64,000 nt of DNA from PALSA-1353 sp036267155 (GTDB lineage: Bacteria; Planctomycetota; Phycisphaerae; Tepidisphaerales; Tepidisphaeraceae), in the NCBI GenBank assembly GCA_036267155.1, contig DATAWP010000066.1, positions 62,001 to 126,000 of the forward strand, in the 5' to 3' direction. Of this stretch, positions 16,293-26,504 are shown piece after piece. Both the position numbers and the translations under genes were made by a program. Numbering within the stretch: position 1 is the first letter of the stretch; each line of letters starts with the position of its first letter. Under the pieces are notes generated by a model. It was not told the origin of the DNA, did no database searches, and worked only from the letters and a program-made list of their open reading frames with translations.

Positions 16293-16668
16293 ATGAGCCA
16301 ACCGCTCATTCCCCTTTTAGCCGTGGCCCTTGAGCCACGAGGTTCTCGGACCCCAAGCGAACTCGCGAGCCCGTCATCGAGCCCCAACGGGGGTCGGTGG
16401 GTTGCATCACATCCGTCGCGATAAATCTTGACGGCGCGGTCCTTTAATTCTGCTCCACTCCAAAAAGCGACGGTTGTCATGCCTTTGCAAGCGGATAGCC
16501 TTGCCGGCGACGTTTTTACTCAGGGGGCCGATCTGCACCCACGTTTTACTACAAAGATGGCCGTCGCGCGGTCGATATACATGATGGATGGGCAACTTTC
16601 CTTAAGCGATTGATCGGAGGATGTTCCGCCGTTTCGCGTATTATCGGGTTGAGATTGTCAGGTGAGCC
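16293..16668. other. 376-bp gap without a supported gene
   Basis: Short open frames occur on both strands (16407-16595 minus, 16428-16613 plus), but none has a ribosome site, signal sequence or recognisable motif. The DNA is less GC-rich between 16430 and 16620. It may be a decayed gene, with nothing identifiable left. Confidence 0.4.
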
Positions 16669-18402
16669 ATGACGGATAATTCGCCATCTTCAAAAAAAAC
16701 TCAACCGCTGATTCTGGTGGTGGATGATCAGGCGATCATTCGCGAGCCGATCGCGGCGCGGCTGACGGCAGAGGGGTATCGAACCATCCAGGCCGACAAC
16801 GGCCACAGCGCTATTGCGCTCATGCGGCAACATCGTCCGGAGCTGGTTCTTCTGGACGTTGCCATGCCCAAGATGAGCGGTCTGACGGTACTCCAATTGA
16901 TCCGGCAAGATTCAACGCTGGCATCCGTGCCGGTGATTATGCTGACGGCCATCAAGGATCGCCGGGTTCTTACCAATGCGGCGCAGTTGGGGGTGCGCGA
17001 CTATTTGCTGAAGACGAATTTCTCGCTGAGCGAAATGTTGGCGCGGGTGGCCAAGTACCTGCCCGTCCCGTCATCGTCGGCATCCGGCGGCGCGTCATCC
17101 GTCAACCCTTCGCGACCGGCGGCCAAGGAATCCGGCGCCGATGCAAACGGGGCATCCGATCCAAAAGTCTTGCTGACGCGGGACCAGTGCCTTGTCCGCG
17201 TCGAGAAGGCATTGGAAGGGCGGTCATTGTCGGGCATCGTCAGCGAGGTATTGTCGCTGGTGAATTCGCCGCGGTCGGCCTTGGCGGACCTGGCATCGGT
17301 CATCGGGCGCGACCCGGCGCTCACCGCCCGCGTCCTGCACACAGCCAACAGCGCCGCCTTCCGAGGCGCACGGAAAATGGTCACCACGCTTCCCGACGCG
17401 GTGAAGCAACTCGGCTGCGGAAATATCCGCAACATCGCCATGACCCTGGGCATCGTCGAAGTAATGCCCGCCGGGCAGTCGGAGGGATTCGATCCGATTC
17501 GAAGTTGGCAGCATTCGTTTGCCGTGGCCCTCCTGTCGGAGCATCTGTGCGTCGCCAGCGGCGACGAGAACAATTCCGCCATCGTCTACGTGGTCGGCTT
17601 GTGCCACGATCTCGGCGAGATTCTATTCCGCACCGAATTCGGCCGGGAATACAGCCAGATTCTTCAGGCCGCCAACCCGGGCAGCGTCTCTATCGACGAA
17701 TTGGAACGGCAGATGATCGGCATTACCCAGGGAGAGCTGGCGGCCATCATTCTCAAAAAACTGGGACTTCCGGACAACATTCGGCACCCCATCGAGCAGT
17801 TCCATGCCAGCCAGAATAATGCAACCCGGCCCATGTCGGACCGCCTCGCCCGCGTTCTGCAGAAGGCCGATCTGTTTGCAAACGGCATGATGATGGCCGG
17901 CTCGGTTGCTTCGCCGGTGGCGCCCCTCACCAAAGCCGCGTTCCGCGAAATTTTCAAAAAAGACGATCCGTCCGTGCCCGACGTCGATGCGATCCGCGCT
18001 CAAATCCTGGCATTGACGGGCATGCTCGCGAATTTGCCCGCGGCCGACGAGGCCAAGCTGATGCAGCCACTGCTGAAGCCGACGCGCAAGCGCGCCCTGT
18101 ACATCCGCGATCACGTCTTCTCTGCGTTTGATCCAATGGCGACGGTTCTGAAACTGCTGGCCAGCGTGACGACGTTCGCGAAGTTGCCGGAGAAAATTGA
18201 TTCGGCAACTTACGATGCCGTCGTGCTTGCACGGGCCCAGCCTCCGCCGCAGGATATCAAGACACCGGTTCTGCACATCAATCCCGAGATGACGACGGAG
18301 CCGGCGTCGAGTGGGCTGGTCACCAGCGTTGCCGCGATATCGTTGGAAAGCCTCGCGAAGTTTCTAACGGATTCGACCGCAACCGCCCGAGCCGCCGCTT
18401 AA
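16669..18402 (+). CDS. Response regulator: receiver domain plus HDOD domain
   Basis: 577 residues. The receiver (about 14-130) has the acidic pair in ILVVDDQ, phospho-acceptor Asp63 in LVLLDVAMPKMSG, and VIMLTAIKDR. An Ala/Ser-rich linker follows, then an HDOD domain (about 175-400) with SALADLASVIGRDPALTARVL, the degenerate HD pair in VGLCHDLGEILF and GELAAIILKKLGLP. The C-terminal 170 residues are not recognised. HDOD proteins are signalling modules without proven enzymatic activity. There is no DNA-binding domain, so the output is probably protein interaction. It stands as a single gene. Confidence 0.9.
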   Translation: MTDNSPSSKKTQPLILVVDDQAIIREPIAARLTAEGYRTIQADNGHSAIALMRQHRPELVLLDVAMPKMSGLTVLQLIRQDSTLASVPVIMLTAIKDRRVLTNAAQLGVRDYLLKTNFSLSEMLARVAKYLPVPSSSASGGASSVNPSRPAAKESGADANGASDPKVLLTRDQCLVRVEKALEGRSLSGIVSEVLSLVNSPRSALADLASVIGRDPALTARVLHTANSAAFRGARKMVTTLPDAVKQLGCGNIRNIAMTLGIVEVMPAGQSEGFDPIRSWQHSFAVALLSEHLCVASGDENNSAIVYVVGLCHDLGEILFRTEFGREYSQILQAANPGSVSIDELERQMIGITQGELAAIILKKLGLPDNIRHPIEQFHASQNNATRPMSDRLARVLQKADLFANGMMMAGSVASPVAPLTKAAFREIFKKDDPSVPDVDAIRAQILALTGMLANLPAADEAKLMQPLLKPTRKRALYIRDHVFSAFDPMATVLKLLASVTTFAKLPEKIDSATYDAVVLARAQPPPQDIKTPVLHINPEMTTEPASSGLVTSVAAISLESLAKFLTDSTATARAAA

Positions 18403-18480
18403 AGCCGCGGTGCGGACTTCGGAAATGCGCCATATCCTTTGCCGCGGCCGCCGTGGCGGGTAATCTCGTTATCCCAAACG

Positions 18481-19938
18481 ATGATTTGGTTTGCCTATTA
18501 CCTCGCGTACGCGCTGATTGGCTGGGGAATCCGGGTGGTAATGGTGACCGTCGTCCTCCGCCGGCAATTCGCGCCGGGGGCTTCCGTGGCATGGCTTGGG
18601 ATCGTCTTCCTGCATCCATACATCGGCCTCGTGCTCTACCTTCTCCTCGGAGAAAGCCGGCTGGAACCCCGGCGTGCAGAACGGCATCGTCAGATCATTG
18701 CGCGATTCCGCGATCCCGCCCGCCATGCCGCTCGAGCCGCTCATCAGACCCGGCCGGATTCTGAGCCGTCCTACCAACCGATGGTGCTGCAAGCGGAGAA
18801 AATCAGCGGCCTGCCGGTGCTGGCCGGCAATCAACTCGAATTCCAGCCGGATGCCGTGCGGTTCCGCGAGCGGCTCGTGGCCGACATCGGCGCGGCTCGC
18901 CAGTATGTGAATCTGCTGTACTACATATTCGCGTGCGATCAGACCGCGTGCGCCGTGGCGGATGCCTTGATCCAGGCCACGGGCCGCGGCGTTCACTGCC
19001 GGGTTCTGGCCGACGCATTGGCGTCGCGCGGATTTTTCCATCGCAAAGGGTTGGCGCCAAAATTGAAGGCGGCGGGCGTCGAGGTAGTGCCCGCTCTGCC
19101 GGTCGCGCCCGTGCGCCGCAGGCTGGCTCGCATGGATCTGCGCAACCATCGCAAGCTGGCGATCATCGATGGCCAGATCGCTTTCGCGGGCAGCCATAAT
19201 CTGATCAATGCCGATTACGGTGGCCGCCGGGGAAACCCCTGGGTGGACCTGACCGGCAGATTTACCGGCCCGATCGTTGGTGAATTGGCCTCCATCTTCG
19301 CCGAGGACTGGGCGTTCGAGACCGGCCAGGAAATCGACATCCCTTATCCCGACCGCCTGAATCTCCCCTCGGCGCACGGCCCGGACGATGAAGTTCTTGG
19401 GCAGGTCGTTGCGACGGGGCCAAGCGTGCCGGATGCGACGTATCGCCGGCTGCTGCTTGCCGCGATTCAGAGCGCGCGGCGGGAGTTGATCCTTACCACT
19501 CCGTATTTTGTTCCGGATGAACCGACCCTGCTGTCGTTGATGATGGCCGCGGATCGCGGAGTGGCCGTGAAACTGATCTTGCCGCAGATGGCCGATCACT
19601 TTTTCGCCGCCGCCGCGGGGCGGGCCCATTACCTGTCACTACTGCAATCTGGCGTAACGATCCATCTCTACGGGCCAGGCCTGATTCACGCAAAAACCGC
19701 GACGGTGGACGACGCGTTTGCGATTTTCGGGTCAGCCAATCTCGACGTTCGCAGCTTCAGCCTGAATTTTGAATTAAGCGTCATGCTGTACGGCCGGCGA
19801 GTTACGAATCGGCTGCGGACGATTCAAAAGGAATTTCTCGCGAATTCCCGGCCACTGCAATTGGCCGATTGGCAGCGCCGACCCATCGCCAACCGCTATG
19901 CCGACAGCGCGGTGTCGCTGCTGTCGCCGTTGCTTTGA
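18481..19938 (+). CDS. cls: Cardiolipin synthase (phospholipase D family)
   Basis: It joins phosphatidylglycerol molecules, or transfers phosphatidyl groups, to give cardiolipin at the inner membrane. About 485 residues. Two N-terminal membrane helices (IWFAYYLAYALIGWGIRVVM, then VAWLGIVFLHPYIGLVLYLLL) precede two PLD motifs: NHRKLAIIDGQIAFAGSHNL and IHAKTATVDDAFAIFGSANL. Both have His, Lys and Asp intact. ATG at 18481 starts directly at the first helix; the longer frame from 18439 adds nothing family-like. Single gene. Confidence 0.93.
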   Translation: MIWFAYYLAYALIGWGIRVVMVTVVLRRQFAPGASVAWLGIVFLHPYIGLVLYLLLGESRLEPRRAERHRQIIARFRDPARHAARAAHQTRPDSEPSYQPMVLQAEKISGLPVLAGNQLEFQPDAVRFRERLVADIGAARQYVNLLYYIFACDQTACAVADALIQATGRGVHCRVLADALASRGFFHRKGLAPKLKAAGVEVVPALPVAPVRRRLARMDLRNHRKLAIIDGQIAFAGSHNLINADYGGRRGNPWVDLTGRFTGPIVGELASIFAEDWAFETGQEIDIPYPDRLNLPSAHGPDDEVLGQVVATGPSVPDATYRRLLLAAIQSARRELILTTPYFVPDEPTLLSLMMAADRGVAVKLILPQMADHFFAAAAGRAHYLSLLQSGVTIHLYGPGLIHAKTATVDDAFAIFGSANLDVRSFSLNFELSVMLYGRRVTNRLRTIQKEFLANSRPLQLADWQRRPIANRYADSAVSLLSPLL

Positions 19939-20050
19939 CCAGAAATTCAACCGCGGCGGTAAAATTCGCATGTTCTTCACCGCTCGGCGGTCGTCTTGCT
20001 TTTGGCCGCGGCCCTTGCGGCCCAGCAGGGCCCCTATATAAATATCCGTT

Positions 20051-21169
20051 ATGCTCGATCCCCGCGCTGACAAGCTCGCAAAGATGCTGATCCGATATTC
20101 CTGCGCTCTGAAAAAGGGCGAAAAGATTCTGGTTGAAGCCATCGACGTACCGCACGCCTTCAGCACGGCGCTGGTGCGCCATGCCGCGGCGGTGGGCGGC
20201 CATCCGCTGGTGATGCTCAAGAGCAACGAGATCAACCGCGCCCTGATGCTCGACGGCCGGCGCGAGCAGTGGAAACTCATCGCTCGCGTCGAAAAGCTGC
20301 AAATGCAAAATGTCCAGTGCTACCTCGGCGCCCGCGGCAGCCCAAATGTCTCCGAACTTTCCGACGTCGGGGCCGACAAGCAAAAACTCTACGAATCCAT
20401 CGTCTGGGAAAAGGTCCATCGCCAGGTGCGCATCGCCAAGACCCGCTGGTGCGTTCTGCGCTGGCCGTCGCCGTCCATGGCCCAGATGGCGGAGATGAGC
20501 ACCGGGGCGTTCGAGGATTTTTATTTCAACGTCTGCACGCTCGATTATGCGAAGATGAGCCGGGCTATGCAGCCGCTGAAGAAGCTGATGGAGCGCACCG
20601 ACCGCGTCCGCCTCAAGGGCCCCGGCGGCACCGATCTCACCTTCAGCATCAAGGGCATTCCCGCCATCTGCTGCGACGGCCACGTGAACATTCCCGACGG
20701 CGAAGTCTTTACCGCCCCGGTGAAAAAAAGTGCCAGTGGCGTGATCCAGTTCAACTGTCCCACCATCTACCGCGGCACGACGCACAATGACGTCCGCCTG
20801 ACCTTCCGCGAAGGAAAAGTCGTTGAAGCGTCCAGCAGCGCCACGAAAAAACTCAACGAGGTGCTCGACACCGATCCCGGCGCGCGATACGTCGGCGAAT
20901 TCGCGATCGGCTTCAATCCCTATTGCGTCAAGCCGATGAAGGACATCCTCTTCGACGAAAAAATCGCCGGCAGCATTCACTTCACCCCCGGCGCCTGTTA
21001 CGACGAGGCCAGCAACGGCAACAAGAGCGCGATCCACTGGGACTTGGTGATGCGCCAAACCCCCGAAGTCGGCGGCGGAGAATTATGGTTCGACGACAAA
21101 CTGATCCGCAAGGACGGGCAATTCGTCGTCAAGGAACTGAGAGGATTGAATCCGCAGCAGTTGAAATAG
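20051..21169 (+). CDS. Peptidase family M29 aminopeptidase
   Basis: 372 residues, close to the family size of thermophilic aminopeptidases such as AmpS. Landmarks are the KLAKMLIRYSCALKKGEKIL start, GTDLTFSIKG, NIPDGEVFTAPV (metal-ligand Glu), YVGEFAIGFNP (second Glu), and the His/Asp ligands in GSIHFTPGACYDE and SAIHWDLVM. A dinuclear-metal cytoplasmic exopeptidase is expected. Upstream DNA at 20030-20045 has a TATATAAATAT stretch that may belong to the promoter. Single gene. Confidence 0.92.
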   Translation: MLDPRADKLAKMLIRYSCALKKGEKILVEAIDVPHAFSTALVRHAAAVGGHPLVMLKSNEINRALMLDGRREQWKLIARVEKLQMQNVQCYLGARGSPNVSELSDVGADKQKLYESIVWEKVHRQVRIAKTRWCVLRWPSPSMAQMAEMSTGAFEDFYFNVCTLDYAKMSRAMQPLKKLMERTDRVRLKGPGGTDLTFSIKGIPAICCDGHVNIPDGEVFTAPVKKSASGVIQFNCPTIYRGTTHNDVRLTFREGKVVEASSSATKKLNEVLDTDPGARYVGEFAIGFNPYCVKPMKDILFDEKIAGSIHFTPGACYDEASNGNKSAIHWDLVMRQTPEVGGGELWFDDKLIRKDGQFVVKELRGLNPQQLK

Positions 21170-21310
21170 CGCGACGCAGGTCGAACGGAACGAGCCACAT
21201 CGTGAGCCGTTTTGCATTTTCGCCACGGTTGTGGGGCAAAATTTCCGCCGCGGTAACGGCGGTGGTGGGATGTGAAGGCGGCGATACCTTCCGCCGCTTA
21301 GCGCATGTCC

Positions 21311-21637
21311 TCAAGAACCTTTCGCGATTGCGGCGGCATACACCGTTTGGCGATGGGTGTCAGCGAGTTCGAGAAAATGGGAGTTGGTCACGGCCTTCCG
21401 TTCCACGAGGTCGATCTTTCTACCATACAGATCCTCCAGGCCATGAAGCAGGCCAAAGTATCGACCCGAAGACCCCTTCCACCCCAAATCTTCAAACTCG
21501 ACGAAAAAATCCAAATCGCTGTCGCCAGCACGAAAATCTCCCCGTGCTCCCGAACCAAACAGTTCCAGCCGCTCGATTCTGTATTTGCGGCAAAGCGACT
21601 CGATTTCCGAGCGATGCTGTTCAATGAGGTTAAGCAT
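21311..21637 (-). CDS. MNT-type minimal nucleotidyltransferase
   Basis: A 108-residue protein with the nucleotidyltransferase signature FGSGARGDFRAGDSDLDFFV: GS motif and the catalytic DxD. It continues YFGLLHGLEDLYGRKIDLVE. Such proteins are usually the antidote half of HEPN-MNT toxin-antitoxin pairs and AMPylate the HEPN RNase. No HEPN gene follows or precedes it: the 140 bases downstream hold only a short frame without the RX4-6H motif. It is therefore a solitary copy. Confidence 0.85.
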   Translation of the reverse strand: MLNLIEQHRSEIESLCRKYRIERLELFGSGARGDFRAGDSDLDFFVEFEDLGWKGSSGRYFGLLHGLEDLYGRKIDLVERKAVTNSHFLELADTHRQTVYAAAIAKGS

Positions 21638-21722
21638 ACAGTCCTAATCATATTATATCGGGGCCGCGGCAGGAAAGCTCATCTTTTACAGACGATGCCG
21701 CTGACATTTACAATTCCACCCG

Positions 21723-24287
21723 ATGATCCCCTTGCCGATTGATTCGCATCTGCCGGAAATCCTTCGGCATCTCAAGGACGCCAAATCGCTGGTGATCGTC
21801 GCCGAGCCTGGGGCGGGCAAGACGACGCGCGTGCCGCCGGCGATTTTGCGCAGCGGAATGCTGTCCCCGGAGCATCCGAATCTGGTGATGCTTCAGCCGC
21901 GGCGCGTGGCGGCGCGGGCGGCGGCGCAGCGGATCGCCGAGGAAAACGGCTGGGAGGTCGGCCGCGAAGTCGGTTACCAAATCCGTTTTGAAAAGCGGAT
22001 CGTTAAGGAAACCCGTCTGCGCGTTCTCACCGAGGGCGTGCTGACCCGGCAGATGTTGGACGACCCGTTTCTCGAAGGCGTGGGGGCCGTTGTTCTCGAC
22101 GAATTCCACGAGCGCTCGCTGCATGTCGATTTGGCGATTGCGATGCTGCGGGAGATGCAGCAGACGGTGCGGGAGGACCTGCGGCTGATCGTCATGTCCG
22201 CAACGCTCGACGCCCAGCCGGCCGCGAGATTTCTCGGCGGCTGCCCGGTGCTGAACGTTCCCGGACGTACGTTCGCGGTGGAGATTGAATATCATCCGCA
22301 CGCGCATTTGCAGATCGTGCCGCCGGTCGCCGCCGCGGTGGAGGATGTTGTCGGTCGCGCTCAATCTTGCGGGGATGTGCTGGTTTTCCTTCCCGGCGCC
22401 GAGGAAATCCGCCGGGTCGCACGACAACTTGAATCCGTCGCCGCGCGATTCGATCTGGCGATTTACCCGCTGCACGGCAGCCTGCCGGCCGAGCAGCAGA
22501 CGCTCGCCCTTCGCCCAAGCCGTCGGCGAAAGGTGATTCTCTCCACCAACATCGCGGAAACGTCGCTGACGATCGACGGCGTGCGATGGGTGATCGACAG
22601 CGGACTGGCGCGCGTGCCGGCGTTCGATCCTCGGCGCGGATTGGACCGGCTGGAGTTAAAGCGAATCAGCAAGGCGTCGGCCGCCCAGCGAGCCGGACGG
22701 GCGGGGCGCACCGCGCCGGGAACATGCCTGCGGCTCTGGTCGGCCAAGGAGCACGCGACACTGGACGATTTCGAATTGCCGGAAATCCATCGCGTGGATT
22801 TGTCGGGTGCGGTCCTCGATCTGCATGCATGGGGCAAAACCGATGCATCCGCTTTCGGCTGGTTTGAACCTCCGCCGAGCGCCGCCCTGGAATCGGCCCA
22901 GCGACTGCTCGAGATGCTGGGAGCCGTGAACGACAGCGGCGTGACACCGATGGGGCGGCGATTGATGGCCCTGCCGCTGCACCCCCGGATCGGCCGGCTG
23001 CTGTGCGCCGCGGCAGAAGCAGGATGTGCCGAAGAAGGCGCGACTCTGGCCGCTCTGTTGTCCGAAAAGGACATTCGCCGGCCGGATTTCAGCCAGCCGC
23101 CCCATTCCCGCGGGCCAAGCACACTGGGCGACAGCGATCTTCTGATCCGCATGCAGGATCTGGCCGAGGCCGAGCGGCATCATTTCATCGCACATTTGCG
23201 CGAAGATGGAATCGACCCAATCGCCGCCCGGCAAGTGTCGAAAGTGAGAGATGAGTTGCGCCGGATCGCTCGGCGCCTGGGCGGCGCTCACCAGACGCCG
23301 CCGTCCGATGAGACGCTTCTGAGACTTTTGCTCTGCGCCTATCCCGATCGTGTCTGTCGCCGGCGAACTCAGGACCGGGCGGCGGGGATCATGACCGGCG
23401 GCAGCGGCGTTCGGCTCGACACCGAATCCGTCGTCCGGCAATCGGAACTTTTTCTCGCCCTCGATGCCCGCGACGATCCGCGATCCGATGCGCGCGAAGT
23501 GCTCGTGCGCATCGCCAGCGCAATCGATGTGCGATGGCTGGGCGAAATGTTTCCGCAATCCATCTCGCGGCAGCGCACGACGGTGTTCGACGAGCGGCGT
23601 CAGCGCGTGGTCGGACGCACAGCGGTGCGATATCGCGATCTGATTCTGTCCGAAGAAAGCGACGCCCCGGTGGATGCCACCGAAGCCGGCGAAGCGCTCG
23701 CCGCGGCCCTGCGGCCGCGCGCGGCGGAGTTTTTCAAAAAGGACGGCCGGGCCGCAACTTTCCTTGCCCGCATCGCGCTGCTGCGGCGATGGATGCCGGA
23801 ATATTCCTGGCCAGCATTTGACGAAAATGAACTTGGCGATGTGCTGGCGGAGCTGTGCTGCGGGAAACGAAGCGTTCAGGAATTCGAGCGGCTGCCGCTG
23901 GCCGATGCGTTGGAAAGCCGGTTGGTATTTCCACTGGATCGCGTGCTGCGCGAACAGGCGCCGGAGACCATCGAGGTCCCCACCGGCAACCAGATTCGCC
24001 TGGAATATGGGCAAAACCAGGCGCCGGTGCTGGCGGTTCGGCTTCAGGAGATTTTTTCCTGGCAAGACACCCCGCGGATCGCCGCCGGCCGAGTCGCGGT
24101 GGTGCTGCATCTGCTGGGGCCGAATTTTCGGCCGGTGCAGATCACCGATGATCTGAAAAGCTTCTGGGCGACGACATATTTTCAGGTTCGCAAGGACCTG
24201 AGGGTGAGATATCCAAAACATTCGTGGCCGGACGACCCGCTCAGCGCGAAGCCGCAGGCGAAAGGCCGACGAACCGGACAGAAATAG
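21723..24287 (+). CDS. hrpB: ATP-dependent helicase HrpB
   Basis: An 854-residue DEAH-box superfamily 2 helicase. Walker A is VIVAEPGAGKTTRVPPAI (near residue 30), followed by QPRRVAARAAAQR. Motif II is the HrpB form VVLDEFHERSLH and motif III is VMSATLD. Motifs V/VI are STNIAETSLTIDGV and QRAGRAGRT. The HA2 region and the HrpB-specific C-terminal domain follow (ending near LGPNFRPVQITDDL). An RNA-remodelling role is assumed from the family. Single gene. Confidence 0.95.
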   Translation: MIPLPIDSHLPEILRHLKDAKSLVIVAEPGAGKTTRVPPAILRSGMLSPEHPNLVMLQPRRVAARAAAQRIAEENGWEVGREVGYQIRFEKRIVKETRLRVLTEGVLTRQMLDDPFLEGVGAVVLDEFHERSLHVDLAIAMLREMQQTVREDLRLIVMSATLDAQPAARFLGGCPVLNVPGRTFAVEIEYHPHAHLQIVPPVAAAVEDVVGRAQSCGDVLVFLPGAEEIRRVARQLESVAARFDLAIYPLHGSLPAEQQTLALRPSRRRKVILSTNIAETSLTIDGVRWVIDSGLARVPAFDPRRGLDRLELKRISKASAAQRAGRAGRTAPGTCLRLWSAKEHATLDDFELPEIHRVDLSGAVLDLHAWGKTDASAFGWFEPPPSAALESAQRLLEMLGAVNDSGVTPMGRRLMALPLHPRIGRLLCAAAEAGCAEEGATLAALLSEKDIRRPDFSQPPHSRGPSTLGDSDLLIRMQDLAEAERHHFIAHLREDGIDPIAARQVSKVRDELRRIARRLGGAHQTPPSDETLLRLLLCAYPDRVCRRRTQDRAAGIMTGGSGVRLDTESVVRQSELFLALDARDDPRSDAREVLVRIASAIDVRWLGEMFPQSISRQRTTVFDERRQRVVGRTAVRYRDLILSEESDAPVDATEAGEALAAALRPRAAEFFKKDGRAATFLARIALLRRWMPEYSWPAFDENELGDVLAELCCGKRSVQEFERLPLADALESRLVFPLDRVLREQAPETIEVPTGNQIRLEYGQNQAPVLAVRLQEIFSWQDTPRIAAGRVAVVLHLLGPNFRPVQITDDLKSFWATTYFQVRKDLRVRYPKHSWPDDPLSAKPQAKGRRTGQK

Positions 24288-24316
24288 AACTCACGGTCCC
24301 CGCGCGCCGGGATCGC

Positions 24317-26482
24317 TCATCCGTGGGTCCATCTTCGCCAAATGTCATGATAGATTGACTCCATATTCCGCGCAAACCGGGGAGCATCGGTGAGCGGCGA
24401 TTGCCGCATGCGGTCCCGCAGACTCTGACGAAGTGGTGCCAAACGTGAAAGATCGCCGGCCAATCTCGTCGCGATTTCGATGAATTCCTGCGGCGTTTGC
24501 GCGGCAAGCTCGCGAAGACCGAGGTTGCACAGATGGCTCCAAACGCCCCGTCCCATCGCCGTCCGGCCAACCAGCGTCACGACCGGCACGCCCATCCATA
24601 GCGCGTCCAGGCTCGTCGCGTGTCCGTTGTACGGGAAGGCGTCCAAAGCAACGTCGATGCGATCATAGGTTCTCATGTACACGCCTCGCTGCTGAAAATC
24701 GACGAATTCAATTCGGGTGGCATCGATTCCATTTTTCCCGAAGCGATCGAGCACTCGCCGGCGCGATTCGCCCGGCGGAGCGAGCAGAATGACGCGGGAT
24801 TCAGCGACGGCCGACAGAGTTTTCGACCAAAGATCCAGCACAGGATCGTTCAATTTGCGGAAATCGTTCAGGGAGCCGAATGTGACTCGTCCGCTCGTCA
24901 TCGCCGGCAGCGGCGAGACGGGCTGTTCTTCGGATTCCAGTGCGTTTGCGTCGTAGCACCAGAAGCTGTGGGGAAGCCGAAGGGACTTTTCGCAGTAAAG
25001 CGACTCGCCGGAGCCTGGTGGATCGAGCCACGGATCGGTCAGGCGATAGTCCATCGCATCCACGCCGGTCGTGCCGGGATATCCCAGCCACGTCATCTGC
25101 ACCGGCGCCGGCTTGCGGGCAAAAGCTAAGAGGCGGCTACCTGTACCATGCAGCGTCAGATCGACCAGAACATCAATCTTGTCTTGGCGGATCAGATCGG
25201 CAAGCTGCTGATCGCTCATGGGGGCGGTGTTTCGCCAGACATCCGCCTTCGCGCGCAGCGACGTTGTGATGGAATCCTCGGCTTCCAGGTCCGAATAGAG
25301 GTAAATCTCAAAATGGTGATGATCGTGATTTGAAAACAGCGGGAGCGTCAACAGCGACTGAACTTGCCGGAAAAAATTCGGCGAACAGTACCCGATGCGC
25401 AGCCGGCGATCAGGAGAGCGGTCGTTTTCGAATGCGGGATTTGCCGGCATCAGCGGCGCCGCGAAACGTTGATTCCATGACCGATGTTCCGCCACGATCG
25501 CCGCCGCATCAATCGCGGGGTGAAAGAACATCAAGTTAAGACGATCATGCTGCGCAATCTGAGAAATCGGATTCAGCGCCAGCGCCCGGTCGTAGCACCG
25601 CAGCGCTTCGTCGATTAAGCCCACGCCCGCCAACGCCCGGCCAAGGTCGTTCCAGCCCTGAGAATACGAGGGATCCACGGCAACGGCCCTGCGATACTGT
25701 TCGATTGCCTGGTCGATTCGGTTGGTGGCGTGCAGCGCGCCGCCATAGGTATCCAAAATCGCCGCGGATTCGGCTTGCAGCGAAAGTCGCCGCCGGCAAA
25801 CGGCGATGCTTTCGTCATATCGTCCTGCCGCACACAGCACGGCGGCCAGATTTTCAAAAGCCACGGAAAGATCCGGCTGAAGGGTCAGAGCCTGACGCAA
25901 AGCCGCCTGCGCGTCGCCCCATTGTTTCTTGCGCCGCAGCGCGCTTCCGAGATTGTTCCACGCCACCGCATCCCCAGGCCAGCGCGACAAGAGCCTGCGA
26001 TATTCAACGATGGCCTCGTCCACTTCACCCGCCCGCAGAAGAGCGTCGGCAAAGCCGCGGATGATGTCCACCGACTCCGGCGCCAATTCCGCCGCCTGCC
26101 GAAGGTGATGGACCGATTGCCCGCGATCTCCGATCTGCAAAAATGCCTGCCCAAGGCCGGCATGTGCTTCGGCAAACCCCGGCCGAAGTTCCAGCGCCTG
26201 CTGGAAGCAGTTGACGGCTTCGGTCGATTTCCCGTCCGCCAAAAAAGCGACCCCGAGATTCCGGTGGTAGTCGGCGACGGACGGTTGCAGGTTGATCGCC
26301 CGGTTGATGAGATCGCGCGCCAACTCGCGCCGTCCCGCCTGCAGCGCCAGCACGCCCATTAAGTGCAGAGCATCGGCACAGTCCGGACGGTCGGCGATGA
26401 TCTGGCGATATAGCGCCTCGGCCTCGCCCAGCCGGCCAGCCCGATGATGCTCTGCCGCCGATTCGAGTCGTTGGTGTATCAT
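24317..26482 (-). CDS. TPR protein with SPINDLY/O-GlcNAc transferase-type C-terminal domain (paralogue 2)
   Basis: About 721 residues. Tandem TPR units fill the first 330 or so (HHRAGRLGEAEALYRQII, GVLALQAGRRELARDLI and onward). A GT41-type catalytic region follows: RLRIGYCSPNFFRQVQSL, DVLVDLTLHGTGSRLLAFA, KPAPVQMTWLGYPGTTGVD, VTFGSLNDFRKL, and DIGLD-equivalent DVALDAFPYNGHATSLDALW. It may transfer sugars to protein or assemble glycans. The start ATG at 26482 follows directly on the upstream paralogue; the longer frame is antisense or out of frame with it. It shares the same order and junction words with the gene at 26527-28803, so the pair arose by tandem duplication. Confidence 0.88.
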   Translation of the reverse strand: MIHQRLESAAEHHRAGRLGEAEALYRQIIADRPDCADALHLMGVLALQAGRRELARDLINRAINLQPSVADYHRNLGVAFLADGKSTEAVNCFQQALELRPGFAEAHAGLGQAFLQIGDRGQSVHHLRQAAELAPESVDIIRGFADALLRAGEVDEAIVEYRRLLSRWPGDAVAWNNLGSALRRKKQWGDAQAALRQALTLQPDLSVAFENLAAVLCAAGRYDESIAVCRRRLSLQAESAAILDTYGGALHATNRIDQAIEQYRRAVAVDPSYSQGWNDLGRALAGVGLIDEALRCYDRALALNPISQIAQHDRLNLMFFHPAIDAAAIVAEHRSWNQRFAAPLMPANPAFENDRSPDRRLRIGYCSPNFFRQVQSLLTLPLFSNHDHHHFEIYLYSDLEAEDSITTSLRAKADVWRNTAPMSDQQLADLIRQDKIDVLVDLTLHGTGSRLLAFARKPAPVQMTWLGYPGTTGVDAMDYRLTDPWLDPPGSGESLYCEKSLRLPHSFWCYDANALESEEQPVSPLPAMTSGRVTFGSLNDFRKLNDPVLDLWSKTLSAVAESRVILLAPPGESRRRVLDRFGKNGIDATRIEFVDFQQRGVYMRTYDRIDVALDAFPYNGHATSLDALWMGVPVVTLVGRTAMGRGVWSHLCNLGLRELAAQTPQEFIEIATRLAGDLSRLAPLRQSLRDRMRQSPLTDAPRFARNMESIYHDIWRRWTHG

Positions 26483-26504
26483 CGCACCAAATCCTTTTTC
26501 GCCA

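Noticed and set aside
16407..16613. Short open frames on both strands in the 16293-16668 gap
   Set aside because: No motif, signal or ribosome site supports either strand; kept only as an unexplained gap.
21129..21314. Possible HEPN partner for the MNT gene
   Set aside because: The 61-codon frame lacks RX4-6H and helical character and starts at a poor TTG.
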